Origin: Macrophomina tecta
Taxonomy: Eukaryota > Ascomycota > Dothideomycetes > Botryosphaeriales > Botryosphaeriaceae
Length of the DNA stretch: 64,000 nucleotides
Reading direction: 5' to 3'
Assembly (NCBI GenBank): GCA_024180945.1
Contig: JAKSGN010000016.1
Coordinates: 124,001-188,000, forward strand
Position 1 is the first letter of the stretch; every line of letters begins with the position of its first letter. The notes beneath the pieces were generated by a model, which saw nothing but the letters and a program-made list of their open reading frames with translations, was not told the DNA's origin and did no database searches. The position numbers and the translations under genes were made by a program. Positions 1-13,068 of this stretch are shown one piece after another.

Positions 1-200
1 AATTAGTACGAGAGTGGATATTACCTTTACCGTATTAGCTCTATTAGTGTACCTAACTAATCCTTCCCACTGATACCTCGTACTGGCGTAGAGACTCCTT
101 AAATACCTTAGAGAAATAAAGAAACTCGCCTTATACTTTAATAGCTTAGTCTACTAGAATAAATAAAATATCTTTATAATTAGTAGTAATGTAGTATACG
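1..200. other. Unclassified RIP-damaged AT-rich flank
   Basis: AT-rich sequence with dense stops in all frames and few CpA dinucleotides. It lies outside the left LTR of the large element that starts at about 202. I recognise no domain or boundary in it; it is probably part of an older repeat that extends left of the window. Confidence 0.4.
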
Positions 201-201
201 C

Positions 202-526
202 TATTAACGGGAGGGACTCTCCATAAAAGAGTGTCTGGTAAGCTAGAGAATAAAGATAACTAAAACCGTATAGAAGATAAGAAGGAGTAAAAGAAGAGTC
301 TAAAATAACTCTATTATATAGCGTCTTATAGGCGATCGAGTAGAATACTAAAACTAAAAGAACCTATTTTAAAAGAAGAAGAAATACCGCTTCTATATAC
401 CCCGTAAGTATACTACAAAGTAGTACCTAAACGTTATTATTCTTTTTTTATCTTAAGGGTTATCCTACTTCTTTCTATGCTAGTAAACGTTATCTATTAT
501 TATACTTCTATAGCCGTATTGCGAAG
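202..526. repeat. Left LTR of outer element, first part
   Basis: Aligns with 20,558-20,888 of the right LTR (shared blocks include the stretch around 300-370 and 20,650-20,720). Interrupted at 526 by the inner LTR element; CGAAG at 522-526 is the target site. Confidence 0.75.
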
Positions 527-716
527 TATAAGTAAATAAGTTAGTTGTAAGTAGGGAGCCTTTAAAGAATTATATTCTTAGGTACGAATTCTTAGTAGTA
601 TAGGATTTACCCCTTAGTGGCATTATATACTAGGGGCCCGTGCGTAGCACGTAATAAGCACGTGAAACGCACGGTATAAGTATTCTAAGGATATACTAGG
701 GCCTATTATTCTAATA
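527..716. repeat. LTR of inner gypsy element (3' LTR)
   Basis: 190 bp, matches 8,529-8,718 along its full length with scattered C/T and G/A differences. Contains the shared block near 630-640 (GGGGCCCGTGCGTAGCACG, versus GGGGCCCGTACGTAGCATA on the right). Confidence 0.8.
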
Positions 717-2500
717 ATACCCCCTTCTCTAGTAGGAATTGCCCTAATTTCTATTAGAAGGTATTATATTAGTACCTCGTTAAAAAACCTTTAGTAAGGA
801 AAAAGAGTGCACTCAATTACTATATAGGATATAGTATTATATATTAGCTATAGGCGTTATGTAGTAAGGCGAGTTAGCCTTATTATATAGCCATTACTAT
901 GAATAATAAACAAAGGATAATAAATTAATAAAAAAATAAGGAAATATATTACTAAGTGGTTATTAGCAATGCTAGCGGTATGCTATACGCACGGAAAATG
1001 TAGGTAATAGTACGTTAGCACAGTTTTTTCTTTATTATTAGATATTATTACTATTAAGAATAATAGAAGTTGGCCTTATATAATAATACTAGTAAATATA
1101 CTAATTAGTAACTTACGCGTGTTAATAATACTTATAGGGTACGAGGTTGTTTTTTCAATAGCTTTAATAGGTATAATAACCCCCCGTACTTTTCTAGATT
1201 TTTATAGTTTAGATTTAGCTTCCCTTCTTTAACTAAAATATCTTTAACTAATATTAACCCTTTTTGTTACTCCTTTCTTCTAAATAACTATTACTATATA
1301 GACCCCTTTCAGCTTTGTTTACTTGGGTTACTTCTACGATAAGCTTCTGCAGACGCCTATTATAAGTAATATAGTAAAGCTTCTCCCTTATCTTTAGCCG
1401 TAGCCTAGTTTAGTAGTAGTATACTATATACATTGCGTGCGCTACTAGGGCACGATGCGCTACCGCGAGGGTAAAGTATAGGTTAATTTTACACCTATAG
1501 AGCTTCTTAGGGGGCTTCGCTAGATCTACTTTAAGAATCTACCCTATACTAAGTATAATTAGTATATAAAGAGTAGTTATAAATATACTCTAGTAAATAT
1601 ACTTTTCTTCTACTTTCCTTACGCTTTTCGTATACTTTTATACTACTTATATTTATTACTAATAATAAAATTTATTTTTAGGTTCCCCCTTAATTTTACT
1701 ATACTACTAATTTACTATCGTTCTATTACAATAGCTTCGATAGCGCTTCTAATATAAAGGTACTAGAGTTTATAGAGAAGAATATACTTACGCTATATAA
1801 GTATACTAGTGCGTTAGAAGAGGCGGTGTCGGCATATAAGAAGTAAAAGGTGAAGAAGATTATAGCTACTAGCGGCTATAGTAACTAGTAGTATACGCAT
1901 AATATATTACGCTCGGAGAATTAGCAGCGTTATTAGGCTAGATTAGATAGAATTATCTTAATAAAGCTAACTAACAAAGTAGTAGATAAGAAGTTTAAGA
2001 ATAAGTACTTTATATAAATATCTGTTACGAACACGCCTCTGTATATAGAGTTGTTGGGGCAAACCAGCCACCAGGCTGGTTATTGCTGTACCTTTTGTCG
2101 ACTGACCGGCTACTCGCGGTCGGCGGGAGGTTAGCCGAATGGCTTTGCAGCAACGACTGAAACCCAACACGGTCGCCGCGCTGTAACAATATCTAATACG
2201 GATAAGAGGTAATTCTAATATAGCTCGAATATAAAGTAGATACTCTTCTAGAGCCCTTCTTTATAAATTAAGTATTTCTCTTAATATTTCTTCTTATTCT
2301 TTAATCCTAGGGGGCGCCCTCGCCGTAGCTTACTCGTAGCTTGCGTTCCGCCTACATTTTGCTTACGTTTCGGCTAGGCGTTCTAGGGAATAGGATTTTC
2401 TTTAAGATAATCCTATAAAAGCTCTTTATAATTATCTAGCTCTTCTTTCTACTTCCACTCGTTATATTTATAGGGCTAGCTAAGCTATTTAAGTAGATAT
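717..2500. other. AT-rich interior of inner element without recognised gene
   Basis: RIP-damaged sequence between the 3' LTR and the first solo LTR of family 2. A plus-strand frame near 1,757-2,016 is rich in Lys and Glu codons and nearly continuous apart from TAG/TAA codons, but I recognise no domain. An un-RIPed insertion at 2,023-2,188 is described separately. Confidence 0.4.
2023..2188. repeat. Solo LTR or short LTR-like insertion, not RIP-damaged
   Basis: A 166-bp GC-balanced island in AT-rich DNA. It starts TGTTACGAACACG and ends GCTGTAACA, so the ends are TG...CA with a short inverted repeat (TGTTAC/GTAACA). A perfect 5-bp target duplication, ATATC, flanks it (2,018-2,022 and 2,189-2,193). 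CpA and TpG are abundant inside, unlike the surroundings, so it inserted after RIP of the host element or is too short to be a RIP target. Its family is not recognised. Confidence 0.8.
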
Positions 2501-3113
2501 TGTAAAGCGCTGAGGCTTGGGTGGAGGATTACTAAGCTATATTATAAATAATAAAGCCTAGTAAGCAGTCGGAAGGAGATAATTCTCTAAGAGAGAAGTA
2601 GGTAGGAGATTTAATAAAGAAGGATAAGAGGGGAGGTAAAAATAGAGAATAAAGCTTTTATTAGCTTATATCCCGTTTATAAGTATTACGCGTCTTAAAG
2701 AACGAAACTACCGTGCTATCTAGAGCTTCTTATATATACTTATTCCTTATATAAGTAGATCCTTCTAGATATACCGTATTAGAAATCCAATGAGGGTGAT
2801 TTATAAGAAATAAGATTCTAGCCCCAATCCTTATCCGTTTTACATAATTTTTATATCGTAATTACTGGAAATGATTGAACTTTTATAATATATAAAAGGA
2901 TTTTTAGTAGGGGCTATACCCGTTTAGTTATTAGTCAGTGAAGTGGGGTGGCGAATTTTACTACCTTGGTTTACCACTGTGGTTTGCCACCGCAGTTTGC
3001 CACTTGCTATAACTCCGAGGTATATTCGTTATATACCTTAGGTAGTATTCTAATACCTAAGGTAATATATTAATAAGCTACGTTTATATAAGCTTACTTA
3101 TTAATATTTAATA
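2501..3113 (-). repeat. RIP-damaged solo LTR (family 2), copy 1
   Basis: 613 bp, flanked by the 5-bp duplication GATAT (2,496-2,500 and 3,114-3,118). Read on the minus strand it begins TATTAAATATT and ends GCTTTACA. It is the reverse complement of the solo LTR at 57,806-58,416, with many transition differences. No internal retrotransposon region is attached, so it is a solo LTR formed before or during RIP. Confidence 0.82.
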
Positions 3114-3149
3114 GATATTACCTTAGTAGCCCTTCTTTATAGGCTACTA

Positions 3150-6100
3150 TAGCTTCAACTTTCTAGTATTTACTATCGTCGATTTCTTTGACTAGTGGTG
3201 GTTAGAACCCTAGTCTAGCCGTATATACTTCTAGTAGTATAACGTTAAAAATGTTATATAGCCGAGATATAGATTATAGTAAGTCTAGGCGATAGGCCTA
3301 GAAGCTGATTTTCTCTAGAATCTAAAATAGCTTTAGGTAACGATTATTAAGCTTCTTATAAGGCCGTTTAGTTCTAATATTTCTTACTAAGAGAAGGACT
3401 AGTTATCTAATATTAAAATATATTTTGGTTCGGTTCTGGTTATAGTATTCCATTTAAAGCTCCTAGGAGTATTTAAGAAATTCCGTAGCTAATTTCTATA
3501 CTTTACGTATACTTTTCGTATACTTTTTAGCTACTTCGGCCGATTCGGTTAAGAAATTTCTTTTAAGGTTATTCTAAACCCCGTTTTAGAAGTTAGGTTC
3601 TACTCCCGTATCTAGTTAAACTAGTACGAAGCCTATAGAAGAATAAATTTTCTAGTTATAGGCGTATAAAGCCTACTAAAGAAGCTTTACCTAGTCTAAC
3701 TAGTTCTAGAAGGTATAATAGCGTAGATATACCTCTAACTTCTAATTTTACCTCTCTGTTTAGCCGTCTATCTATGGGTAAAAGAAGGTACTTAGTCTAT
3801 ACTTAATTCTAAGATTATAGTATAATTCGCTCTAGAACTAGCTCGTAAATGTTAAGCCCCTATCTAAGACTAGGCTGTTGGGCGGCCTAAATTATACGAA
3901 GATGTCGTTTACAATAAAGTCCGCGAGCATTACCCTATTAATTTTCTTCCTAACTAGTAGATAATGTATATATTTAGTAAAACGGTTAACGAGTATGAGA
4001 ACTACGTTATATACTTAACCGTCTTACCCTATAGATTCTAGCAAGTCTGTAATAAAATTAAAGAAGTAGTGCCTATAGGGTTAAGCGGCTACTAGTAGTG
4101 GCTATAATAATCTATACGGCTTATACTGGCGAGCCTTATTATATTAATAGGCATCGCAGCTTTATATATATTTTCTAATGTCCGCAGTAATACCTTTCTA
4201 GTAGTACTTCCTAGAAAGTACCTTCTAGGTGCGGCGGATACCGTAATAGCTACTACTCGGATCATTATAATTTCTAAGCAGGATTTCCTCGCGTAGCGGA
4301 GTATACTTTAGTATATATACCCGCCCTTTATAGTATAGGAGTCCTTACTCGTCGATCGTATACTAATTACATGCTAAAAGCACTCTTTTTATAAGCTATT
4401 CTTATACATCTATATAGAAGGCGTCCCTTCGTTACTCGGTATAAATAAAATTAACTAATAATTTAGAAGTAGCTTCGAACGCTATTTCGGTTATAGCGAC
4501 CACTATTACTATAGACTAAGATATAAAACTTTATACTAAGCTCGTACTAGCTCCCTCGTAGTAAGTATATACCGGAGGTGCTAGGCCCTTATAAGTAAAC
4601 TTATCATACTTCTTATAAGTAACGGAATAGACTAAGGCGGTTCAGTAATTACTACTACCGTTTATATATAGGTGTTGGAACAAGTGGTGTGACGGCTTAT
4701 TCAATAGTAAATGGGATGAAATTGGCATGTCTAGTAGAGGGAGGCCGTACGGGCTTCCCTTATACCTATTCTACCTACTAGGGTGAAACGGGTATGTAAC
4801 TTGCTTACCTGCTGAGACAGGTGTGCAACGAGTATAAGACATAACTGAATCCAAAACACTACTGAAAGTAAAATGCACGTGATTGATCCAACAATAGGTT
4901 TTTCTTATACTCTTAGCTAAGGTCCTTAGTAGTACGTAGAAGTTCTTCTAACTCCTAAATCTAGAGTTTACGTTATAGTATAGGTAATATAGTATTAAGG
5001 TAGGTGCACTTATTACCTTTCTTAAAGCTAAGGGCATAGTCTAATGGCCTTAAAAGAGCGTTCGCTAGATTAGACTTACCCGGCTTATATTTAATATTAA
5101 AATCGAATTTAGCTAAGACTTTAGCGTATCGAGCCTATCGAGCCGTAAGGCTCTTAGTTATTATAAAATAATGTAGATTATTATAATTAGACAATACCCG
5201 CACCGGCGTCTATATATATACTAGGTAAGGCCTCTAATATTTAAAGTACTATACAATTACTTAGAGTTTCTTATCGTAGGTATTATACCGTATTTTAGCA
5301 CCAGCGAACTTATAGCTAAAATATGTAACGGGGTACTAATAACGCTAGTTATCCTCTCTATCTAGCAGTTAGAGAAGGATGCTGCCGTAGATATAGTCTA
5401 ATATATTAGTAATTAGCATAACTAGAAGATTTAGGTCATAGTACCGTAGTATAGGAGCCTACGTAAAGTATACTTTTAGCCTACTAAACGCCTACTTTAC
5501 CCCTATAGGCTATTCCTAGGGCTTATACTATTTGGTTAGCCTTTTTTTCGATGCTCGTTTAGTTCCTAGATTAGAATCTTAGGCTACTTCTTTTAGCAAG
5601 CTAGTTAGTAGTTAAACTACTATAGAGTAATTCTATGTAAAGCGCCTATAGAAGTTAGCAAAGCCTAGAAAAACCTAAATATTACGGTAGCTTTACGGCT
5701 CCGGCTAGTCCTTAATAGCTTCGACTCTTATAGGGTCTATAACAACTTCCTAAGAAGTAATGATAAAGCCTAGAAACTCGATGTACTTTATATAAAAGCT
5801 ATATTTAGATGGTTTTACATAGAGGTTCTAATTATATAATCTTTAGAGAATACGTTTAATATACTCGACGTACTAAGACTTATCTGCTAAGTATATAAGT
5901 ATATTATCTAAGTATACTATATAAATTATATCTACTAGGCCTCCTAGGGCTCAGTATATATATAACTAGAAGGTTACAAATACATTAGTTAAGCTAAATA
6001 GTATAACTAGATACTCGTAATACCCGTAACGTATTTTAAATACTATTTTCTACTTATTACCTTCCTTTATACGGATTTAGTAATAAGTATCGCATAGATC

Positions 6101-8300
6101 TAGTTTAGTAAAGATCTTTGCGGTACTTAGGCGGTTTAGCAGCTCGCCTACTAGTAGTATAGAGTAGCTATTTTTAACCGTAACCTTATTTAGGCCCCTA
6201 TAATCTATATATAACCATATAGTGCCATCTACCTTAGGGGTAAAGAGAATAGGTGCGCCTATAGGCGACTTACTATACCTAATTTACCCCCATTTTAAGA
6301 CTTTATTAATATATTCCCTAAGAATCTATAGTTCGGATTAGAAGAGTCTATATAGGAGTATTAATAGTAGCTTAGAACCTATAACGAGATTAATAGTATA
6401 ATTAAACTTAGTATATTGTAGTAGCTTAGTAGCTTATTTATCTAAAGAGACGTCTAAGTACTCTCTATAAGTATTTAGAATCTCATTGTAGATCTTCTTA
6501 GCTATTTTAGCTAGTAGTATGTCTACTAAACTAATGAGTTCTTTATATAGTTCGTATGCTTTTTAGATATAGAAGTGTAGCCCCCGTAGATAAAAGAGAG
6601 TTTAGTTAGAATAAAGTTCTTTTAGATTCTAGTCACCCCCGCTCTATTTTTTATATACTTTTAGTATGCTTTCTACCTACGAAAGGGCTACGAAAGAGTC
6701 GAAATTATTCCCTTAATTTCCTAGGCTACCCGTAGGCGAAAGCTAGTAATTAAACGGCTAAAAGAAATAGACTAGCTCTTCTAGCTCTAGGCCCTAGAAT
6801 AATTTAGTAGCGCTTACTAAATATACACGCTCTAGCGAGTTTATACTTTAGTAAAACGTTTCTCTTCTAAAATTAATAATCGGCCCGGTAGCCCTAAGCT
6901 AGGGTATACTAAGTATAGCATTGTAGCCCGTAAACGAGCTACTCTAGTAAAGTTAGGGTTTAGTAGTACGCGTAGTGCCCCCTAAGTCACACGTAGTGAC
7001 CCCTATATAATAAGAGTCATGCAATATAATAATAGTATTATTAAGAAGGTGGGTAAACGGCTTAGCACTAGCTTATATATTTTATAAGATAAGTCGCTCT
7101 ATATATTTAAGAGACATAAGGTTTAGGTCGTAACTATAATCTATAAATACTTAAATTTTAATAGGACCGGATAGGGTTTCTATCGAAGCGATAACTTTTA
7201 TACGTTTTAAACTACCTCCCGTTTAAGGCCCTAACCATAAGAAAAAAAGGGAAGCGATTAGGACTTTTCTTTTTCTGAGTCTTACTTACCTTTATAGTTC
7301 ACCTAGTTAGTATAGCCTTTAGCCTACTTTTCGCCTATATTTGGGGTGCTAGACCTATACGAATCGCCTATATTTCTCGGGAAAGCTAATACTTTAGATC
7401 GTAGTTAGTCTCCTTTAGCCTTCTTACTATTTCTAAAACCCTTATAGGGACCGTTGCGTCCCGGGCTAGAAGTAGTAAAAGGGCGCTTAGTTTTCTACGA
7501 CTACTACCTATTCTCGCCCTTCTTATAGGGCCTCGTTACCTCTAGTATTTACTTAATATATTAGATTTTAGCTACTAAGTCCTCTTCTATCTATACCCTA
7601 GTAAGAAAAAACTAGCGCACGAGCTCCGTATATATAGATAGTAGAAGCTAGGAGTAGATCTAGTTAATATAGTAGTCTATGTCTTAAATTCGGTATATAA
7701 ATTTATCCTTATATATTTTTATTTAAGTATAGAATTTTATAAACTTCTAGCCCTCCTTTATTACCGAAGTATAATAACTAATAGCGTTATTAAGGCGATA
7801 GATAATAGAATTACGAATATAATTCTATACTAACATCTTAAACTTCTACTAGAGTAGTCCTAGCTTCTTTTAGTTTATTAAATGTCTTTAGACATGCTAA
7901 GAGAGGGTTCTATACTTAGATAGCCCTTTAGTAGCCTAGAGAATCCTTCTAAAGTAGTTCTTATACGCCTAGTATATACCGAAACGCGTCTCTACTATAT
8001 TTATTTATAGATTATATAAGCCCTAAGTAAGGCCTTTAAGTTTAGAAGGTAGGTTTCTTACTAGAAGATCGAGTTACTTTTCGCTATTGTCTACTATACT
8101 TTCCATATACGTTTTACCTGCGTTTGGTATAGGAACGGCTAGTTATTCACTAGTAAGAATAGCTTATAGCTACTATAAGATTTTAACGCGGTTAAGGTAT
8201 TCTAGAAGCTCGGCTTCTAGTATATCTTTAGTAGGTGCGTTACATAAGTGCTATAGCTCGTTAGTAGCTATAGCCGTCCCTAGCTCGGCTACGTTATTTA
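3150..8300 (-). pseudogene. Ty3/gypsy gag-pol relic
   Basis: Read on the minus strand, the region near 6,130-6,280 gives the typical gypsy reverse transcriptase block (SPIGAPILFTPKVDGTIWL, then a YRGLNKVTVKN stretch). The catalytic segment near 5,890-5,920 reads VYLDNILIY where VYLDDILIY is expected, a G-to-A effect. Gag would lie toward 8.3 kb and integrase toward 3.2-4.6 kb by the usual gene order; these parts are too damaged for me to place precisely. The frame is broken by very many TAG and TAA codons. Not functional. Confidence 0.75.
4673..4893. repeat. Solo LTR, copia-like ends, not RIP-damaged
   Basis: 221 bp starting TGTTGGAACAAG and ending GATTGATCCAACA, with the perfect duplication ATAGG on both sides (4,668-4,672 and 4,894-4,898). 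Base composition is normal and CpA is frequent, in contrast to the RIP-damaged gypsy pol that it interrupts. The TGTTGG...CCAACA ends resemble fungal copia-type LTRs. Confidence 0.85.
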
Positions 8301-8528
8301 TTAGGTAATCGATATCCTAAATATTTTTATTAATGGTTAGCGTTAAATGGCCTTTAGGAGTTAATAAGCCTATTTCTATTAATTCGGCTCGAATATTCGA
8401 GCGACTCTATTAGCCTCTTATACCTCTTATCGTGCGATCGTCCCTTTTTCTTCGAAAGTATCGGAATTAGTATATATAGTCCTTTAAGGCCGGCTGCTTT
8501 TCTAAAAGAAATTAGGGAAGGATTCGGT

Positions 8529-8718
8529 TATAAGTAAATAAGTTAGTTATAAGTAGAGAGTCTTTAAAGGGTTATATTCTTAGATACAAATCCTTAGTAG
8601 TATAGGATTTACTCCTTAGTAGCGTTATATACTAGGGGCCCGTACGTAGCATATAATAAGTACGTAAAACGCATAATATAAGTACCCTAAGGGTATACTA
8701 GGGCCTATTATCCTAATA
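8529..8718. repeat. LTR of inner gypsy element (5' LTR)
   Basis: Partner of 527-716, 190 bp. Followed by TAAAG (8,719-8,723), the RIP-altered form of the left target copy CGAAG. Confidence 0.8.
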
Positions 8719-8723
8719 TAAAG

Positions 8724-8861
8724 TTTTTTTATAGTAGAGGACCTTTTTCTAACTCGCTAATTAGAGTTCTCTTCTTAAACCGTCTATTAGAGTCTTATCT
8801 CTTTATATAGAAAGAACTATTTCTTATCTTAACTAGCTTACCTATCTTCTATTCTATAATA
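8724..8861. repeat. Left LTR of outer element, second part
   Basis: 138 bp that align with 20,889-21,020. Together with 202-526 it rebuilds a 463-bp LTR equal in length to the right copy. Ends CTATAATA where the right copy ends CTATAACA. Confidence 0.75.
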
Positions 8862-11800
8862 TCTCGCCTAGAGCTTCAAGCTTGCTGTCCCTTAGTAGTT
8901 TCTAAAAGTAAAAATATAAGACTTATAGTCTATAAAAGTAGGCATAGTATCTATTAAGATTACTAATTACCTAGTATTATAATTCTTATACTTCTTATAG
9001 TAGAGGGCTTTCTTTTAATACTTCTATTAGTACCCTCCCTCTTTATAGTAAAATAAAAGAGAGATTCCCTTCTAAAGAAATATTAATTTATAAAGAAAAG
9101 AGTCTATAAAGTAAACCTAAAACAAATTACGCTAAGGAAAATAAGAAGAATAAGAAAAGAGATAAAAGAGTAAAAGAAAGCTTAGAAAATAAAGTAAACT
9201 AACTATCTATACTAATAAGTTTATAGCTTAGAGGATAAAGGCTTAAATATAATACTAAAGAAAAGAGACTTATACCTAACTAAGTATAAGTCTTCCTAAT
9301 ACACGGACTAGGAACTTATACCTTACTAGGTATAAGTCTCTTTTTAAACTTTCTACTCTCTACATAGGCACCTTTACTTAGCTACTTCTATATTCTTAGT
9401 CTCTAACGGATTTCTCTAAAACCCTAGATTTATATTATAGTTATAATAGCTCTATCTTCTATAGATTATCCTATTAGTATTCCGCTAATACTTTATTACT
9501 CTATAAACTAAAACCGCCGCTATCTTCTACTAATTCTAAATTAAATCGCTTTTCTTTTTCTTACTAGCTATAAACTAATTATCCGCGTTAGCAATTACTA
9601 ATAGATTATTCTAGTCTTTCTTCCCAATAAACGCATTAGATATAGAGTAGATTCTACTTATTAATAAGTTAGTGCGGAGCGTATTAAATAGCTTCGTAAA
9701 GTTAAATCTACTACTACTATAGCTCTTAGTAGGCGGTCTAATCTTTAAGTTAGCCTTATAAATATTCTTATACTTTATATAAGGTAGCTCTAGCTTCCTA
9801 TCTTTCTTAATTCTAATAAAGATAGTATTAGCGTAGACCTAACACGTAGATTCGCTCTCTCTACTATATTCCTAGGAAACCGTAGGCCTCGAAGTAATAA
9901 CTATACTAGAGGCTACTAGATTTATATTAGACCTTATTAAGCCAAAGCTTCCTACTATTTAGTCTTTAAAGACTATAGCTAGCTTATTTAATTTACTATA
10001 CTTAGTATAACTACTAAATATCTCTTTCTCTTTAGTAGAGATTCTATTATATATTCTATAAGTCTATCTAGCTTTCTTTTTATTATATAGAGGTATCTTA
10101 TAGTTAATAATAGCCCTACCGTATTCTTAATATAGTGCATACCTATACTCTTTAGGTAAGTAAAGCACTCTACGAAGAGAAGCTAAGCTATTAATAAACT
10201 AAATAGACTTGGGGTAACTAATAAAGCTATAATAATGTGTCTTACTAGATACTACTACTTAAAGCTATAAGAGAGGGTACTACCTAATAAGCTAAGTAAA
10301 GAGCATAAAGATTATTAATAAGTAATAACTATTATAAGGAAGCTCTCTATTAAAGATCTTTATATAGTATTAATAGTACTAGATGTCTCTCTTAAGCGCC
10401 TACTAAAGTTAAGTTAAAGTAGTACCGGAATACCTATTCTAGATACTAAATATATTAGTAATACTATATATTTCTTAATTACTATTTCTAATTAATTCTT
10501 TTTCTAACCTCTTTTAATCTTACTCGCTCTAGTAGTAATACTATAATTTTTACTTAGAATTACTCTTAAAGTACTTAAAGCCACCTAAATCGGTATTATT
10601 TATATTACGACTCTAGATAAGAAGATACTTCCTAACCTTAAGCTTCTTTATCTAATAAAAAGAATTATTAGAAATATTCTTAATAATTTTTAAGAGGATA
10701 TTACTAATTTCCTCTCTTATTATAGTGCTTCTAGTCTTAATTTCTATTACTATATATAAATCTTAAAGGTATATAGTGCAAGGCTAATCACTAGTAGAGG
10801 TTTATAATATAATTATTAGCGTATCGTAGCCTTTACTAAAATCTAAGTCTTCTAGATTCTCTTTTATATTCAAATTAATACTAGTAGAGTACTCGTAATA
10901 ATATTTCTTATTATAAGTAATCTAGCGATCGAACTTATTATTAAGGCAATTAGCGTAATTATTAAGAAATATAATAACCTCTAGATTATCGAGGTCTTAA
11001 CTATTTATACGTAGACGCGAGAAACTCTACTTAGCCAATACTAATTTACTTATTTTTCTCTTACTTTTAGGCTTCTTAGAGAAACTAGTACTAAACGAAT
11101 AACTTTTCTTTAGAGAGAATATAAAATCGATTATTATAACTCGCCCTAAGGGTAGAGTCTACTAATTAATAAAAACGTATTTATAATTTATTAGAAAACT
11201 AAGACTATCTTTTATAAAATTTTTCTTTTTCTTAAAAACCTCTACTACTTTCTAAGTAGTAGTATTTAAAGCCATCTTTTCGTAATCTAATATAGTATAG
11301 ATTTTATAAGTATCTATATTTCTAGGTATCTTTCTACTCTTCCTAGAATTAGAACTATAGGTAGTAGTAGCCTAGTATATCTTAACCTAATCTTTACTAA
11401 TAAAATAGAAAGAGGAGAGAAAGGTATAGTAGCGCTCCGTAAGCTAGTAATATATTATATAGTTAACCTACTCGATAGCACGTTTAAGGGGTATACTATA
11501 CCTAATCTAAGGGCTAATATATCTTAAGTAGTTTTATAAGGCCGAACCCCTTAAAACTAAAGCTTTTACTATCTCTTTACCCTAAGCCTTTATAATATTA
11601 TTCTAAAACCTACGTATATTCGTAATTATCTTACTACTATTTTTAAGTATCTTTTTTCTAATTTTATCTACTTTCTTTATTACTAAATCGTAATTATCTA
11701 GAGCTAATTTCTTTATCTTAGTATCCTACTCTATAATCTTAGCTAGGATTACGAGCCTATTGCTAGTAGAATTCGTAAGCGTAACTAATATACTATAAAT

Positions 11801-13065
11801 CTTTAAGTATTCCTCTTTTCTCTACTCTCTAGGCTCGAGCTTATTAAGCTTATAAGTAAGTAGCTCTATATCTTTTATAGGGTTAAATATCTTAAGGACT
11901 TTTTCTAAGTATTAAGCTTTCTAAGTAACTAATATAGATTCTTTTATAACCTTACTTAGAGTTTCTAGATTAAATACTTTTAAGTCTTTAGCTATAATCT
12001 ACTTATCTATCTACTATACTATCTTTTATGCTACTAACTATATAACTTAGGTTATAGAAGGGTTTAGTATCTTATAAGAATAAGAGAAAGTAACTAAAGA
12101 AGAAAGAGATAGGTTTAAAGAAGTATTTTAGAAAGAATTTAAAAAAGCGGTAGATCGAGTGCTATTAGCGGGAACCCTTAATAGGCTTATAATTAGGCTT
12201 TTTATGCGCGAACAGGTTATTTGGGGTAAAGCTTTATCGCGAAGAATATCATCGATAATCTTATTAATCGTCTTTTTAAAAGGCGAGCCCCTAGTAGAAA
12301 TGAATATACTCTTATATATTATTAATTTACTTCGGCTATGCTAAGACCACTCTTAGGTACCTAAGAGACTAGCGCGAGGCGCTATCTAAATCCTAAGGCC
12401 TTAAGTAGAAGTATACCTCTAATAGTAAATAAGAATATAAGTATGAGGCGTAGACGTCGGCGACGTAGCCTCTTAAAATAAATAAGTAGATAAGAGAGAT
12501 TTAAAAGAGGACTTAGACTTTAGCGATTAATACTTAGCTTTAAAAGTATTTAGAATACGCTTTCTAGCTTTAATAAACTACTAGCGCTAGGCTATAATCT
12601 ACTTAAGCTTCGAAGTAGGTATCTTAAACGTAAGAGGGTATAAGAGAATAAAGTAATAAAGAATTTATAAAGTAAAACTCTTTTAGAATAAGAGGCTTAA
12701 AGAAACTTTAGTAGTAAAGATAAAAAGTATAGGTTAGTTAGCTATAGTTAGTATATTAATATATCCTAGATTCTTATATTTAGCTATGTACTATATACGC
12801 CTTGTCTAGGTAGTTAGACCCTATATTTACACGTATATAACTATATCTATAGGCAACCCTATAGTTCTAATAAGAGAGGAAGCTACTCTAGATAGTTAGT
12901 CTCTCGTATTTCTATTTATAAATAGGTGCGCTTTATTTACGGTATACCCGCTAATCCTTTTTCGACTACGTATAGCCTATTTAATATAATCTTACGCTAT
13001 CTATTATGTTACCTAGCTCTTTTATTTAGTAATAATTAATCTAGCTATTTAGTTTCCTAGTCTAG
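8862..13065. other. Interior block 1 of the outer element, no recognised gene
   Basis: AT-rich and RIP-damaged. It begins after the left LTR and holds palindrome cluster 1 at 9,266-9,340. I see no recognisable protein domain. A plus-strand frame around 12.35-12.75 kb has many Lys/Gln/Ser codons (Gln inferred from TAA/TAG), which may be an accessory reading frame, but this is a guess. Confidence 0.4.
9266..9340. repeat. Palindrome cluster 1
   Basis: Two near-palindromes in tandem: AGACTTATACCTAACTAAGT... at 9,266-9,293 and GGAACTTATACCTTACTAGG... at 9,311-9,340, separated by a spacer containing ACACGGACTAG. Same unit as clusters 2-4. Confidence 0.8.
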
Positions 13066-13068
13066 GCC

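Larger units (their letters stand above)
527..8718 (-). mobile_element. RIP-damaged Ty3/gypsy element nested in the outer LTR
   Basis: Flanked by 190-bp direct LTRs (527-716 and 8,529-8,718), both starting TATAAGTAAATAAG (TG changed to TA) and ending CTAATA. The target duplication is CGAAG (522-526) on the left and TAAAG (8,719-8,723) on the right, different only by CG to TA, as expected if RIP hit it after insertion. The pol region is on the minus strand. Three solo LTRs (2,023-2,188; 2,501-3,113; 4,673-4,893) inserted into it later. Confidence 0.82.

Noticed and set aside
1967..2170. 67-codon minus frame over the GC-rich island
   Set aside because: It covers the solo LTR and flanks; no homology.
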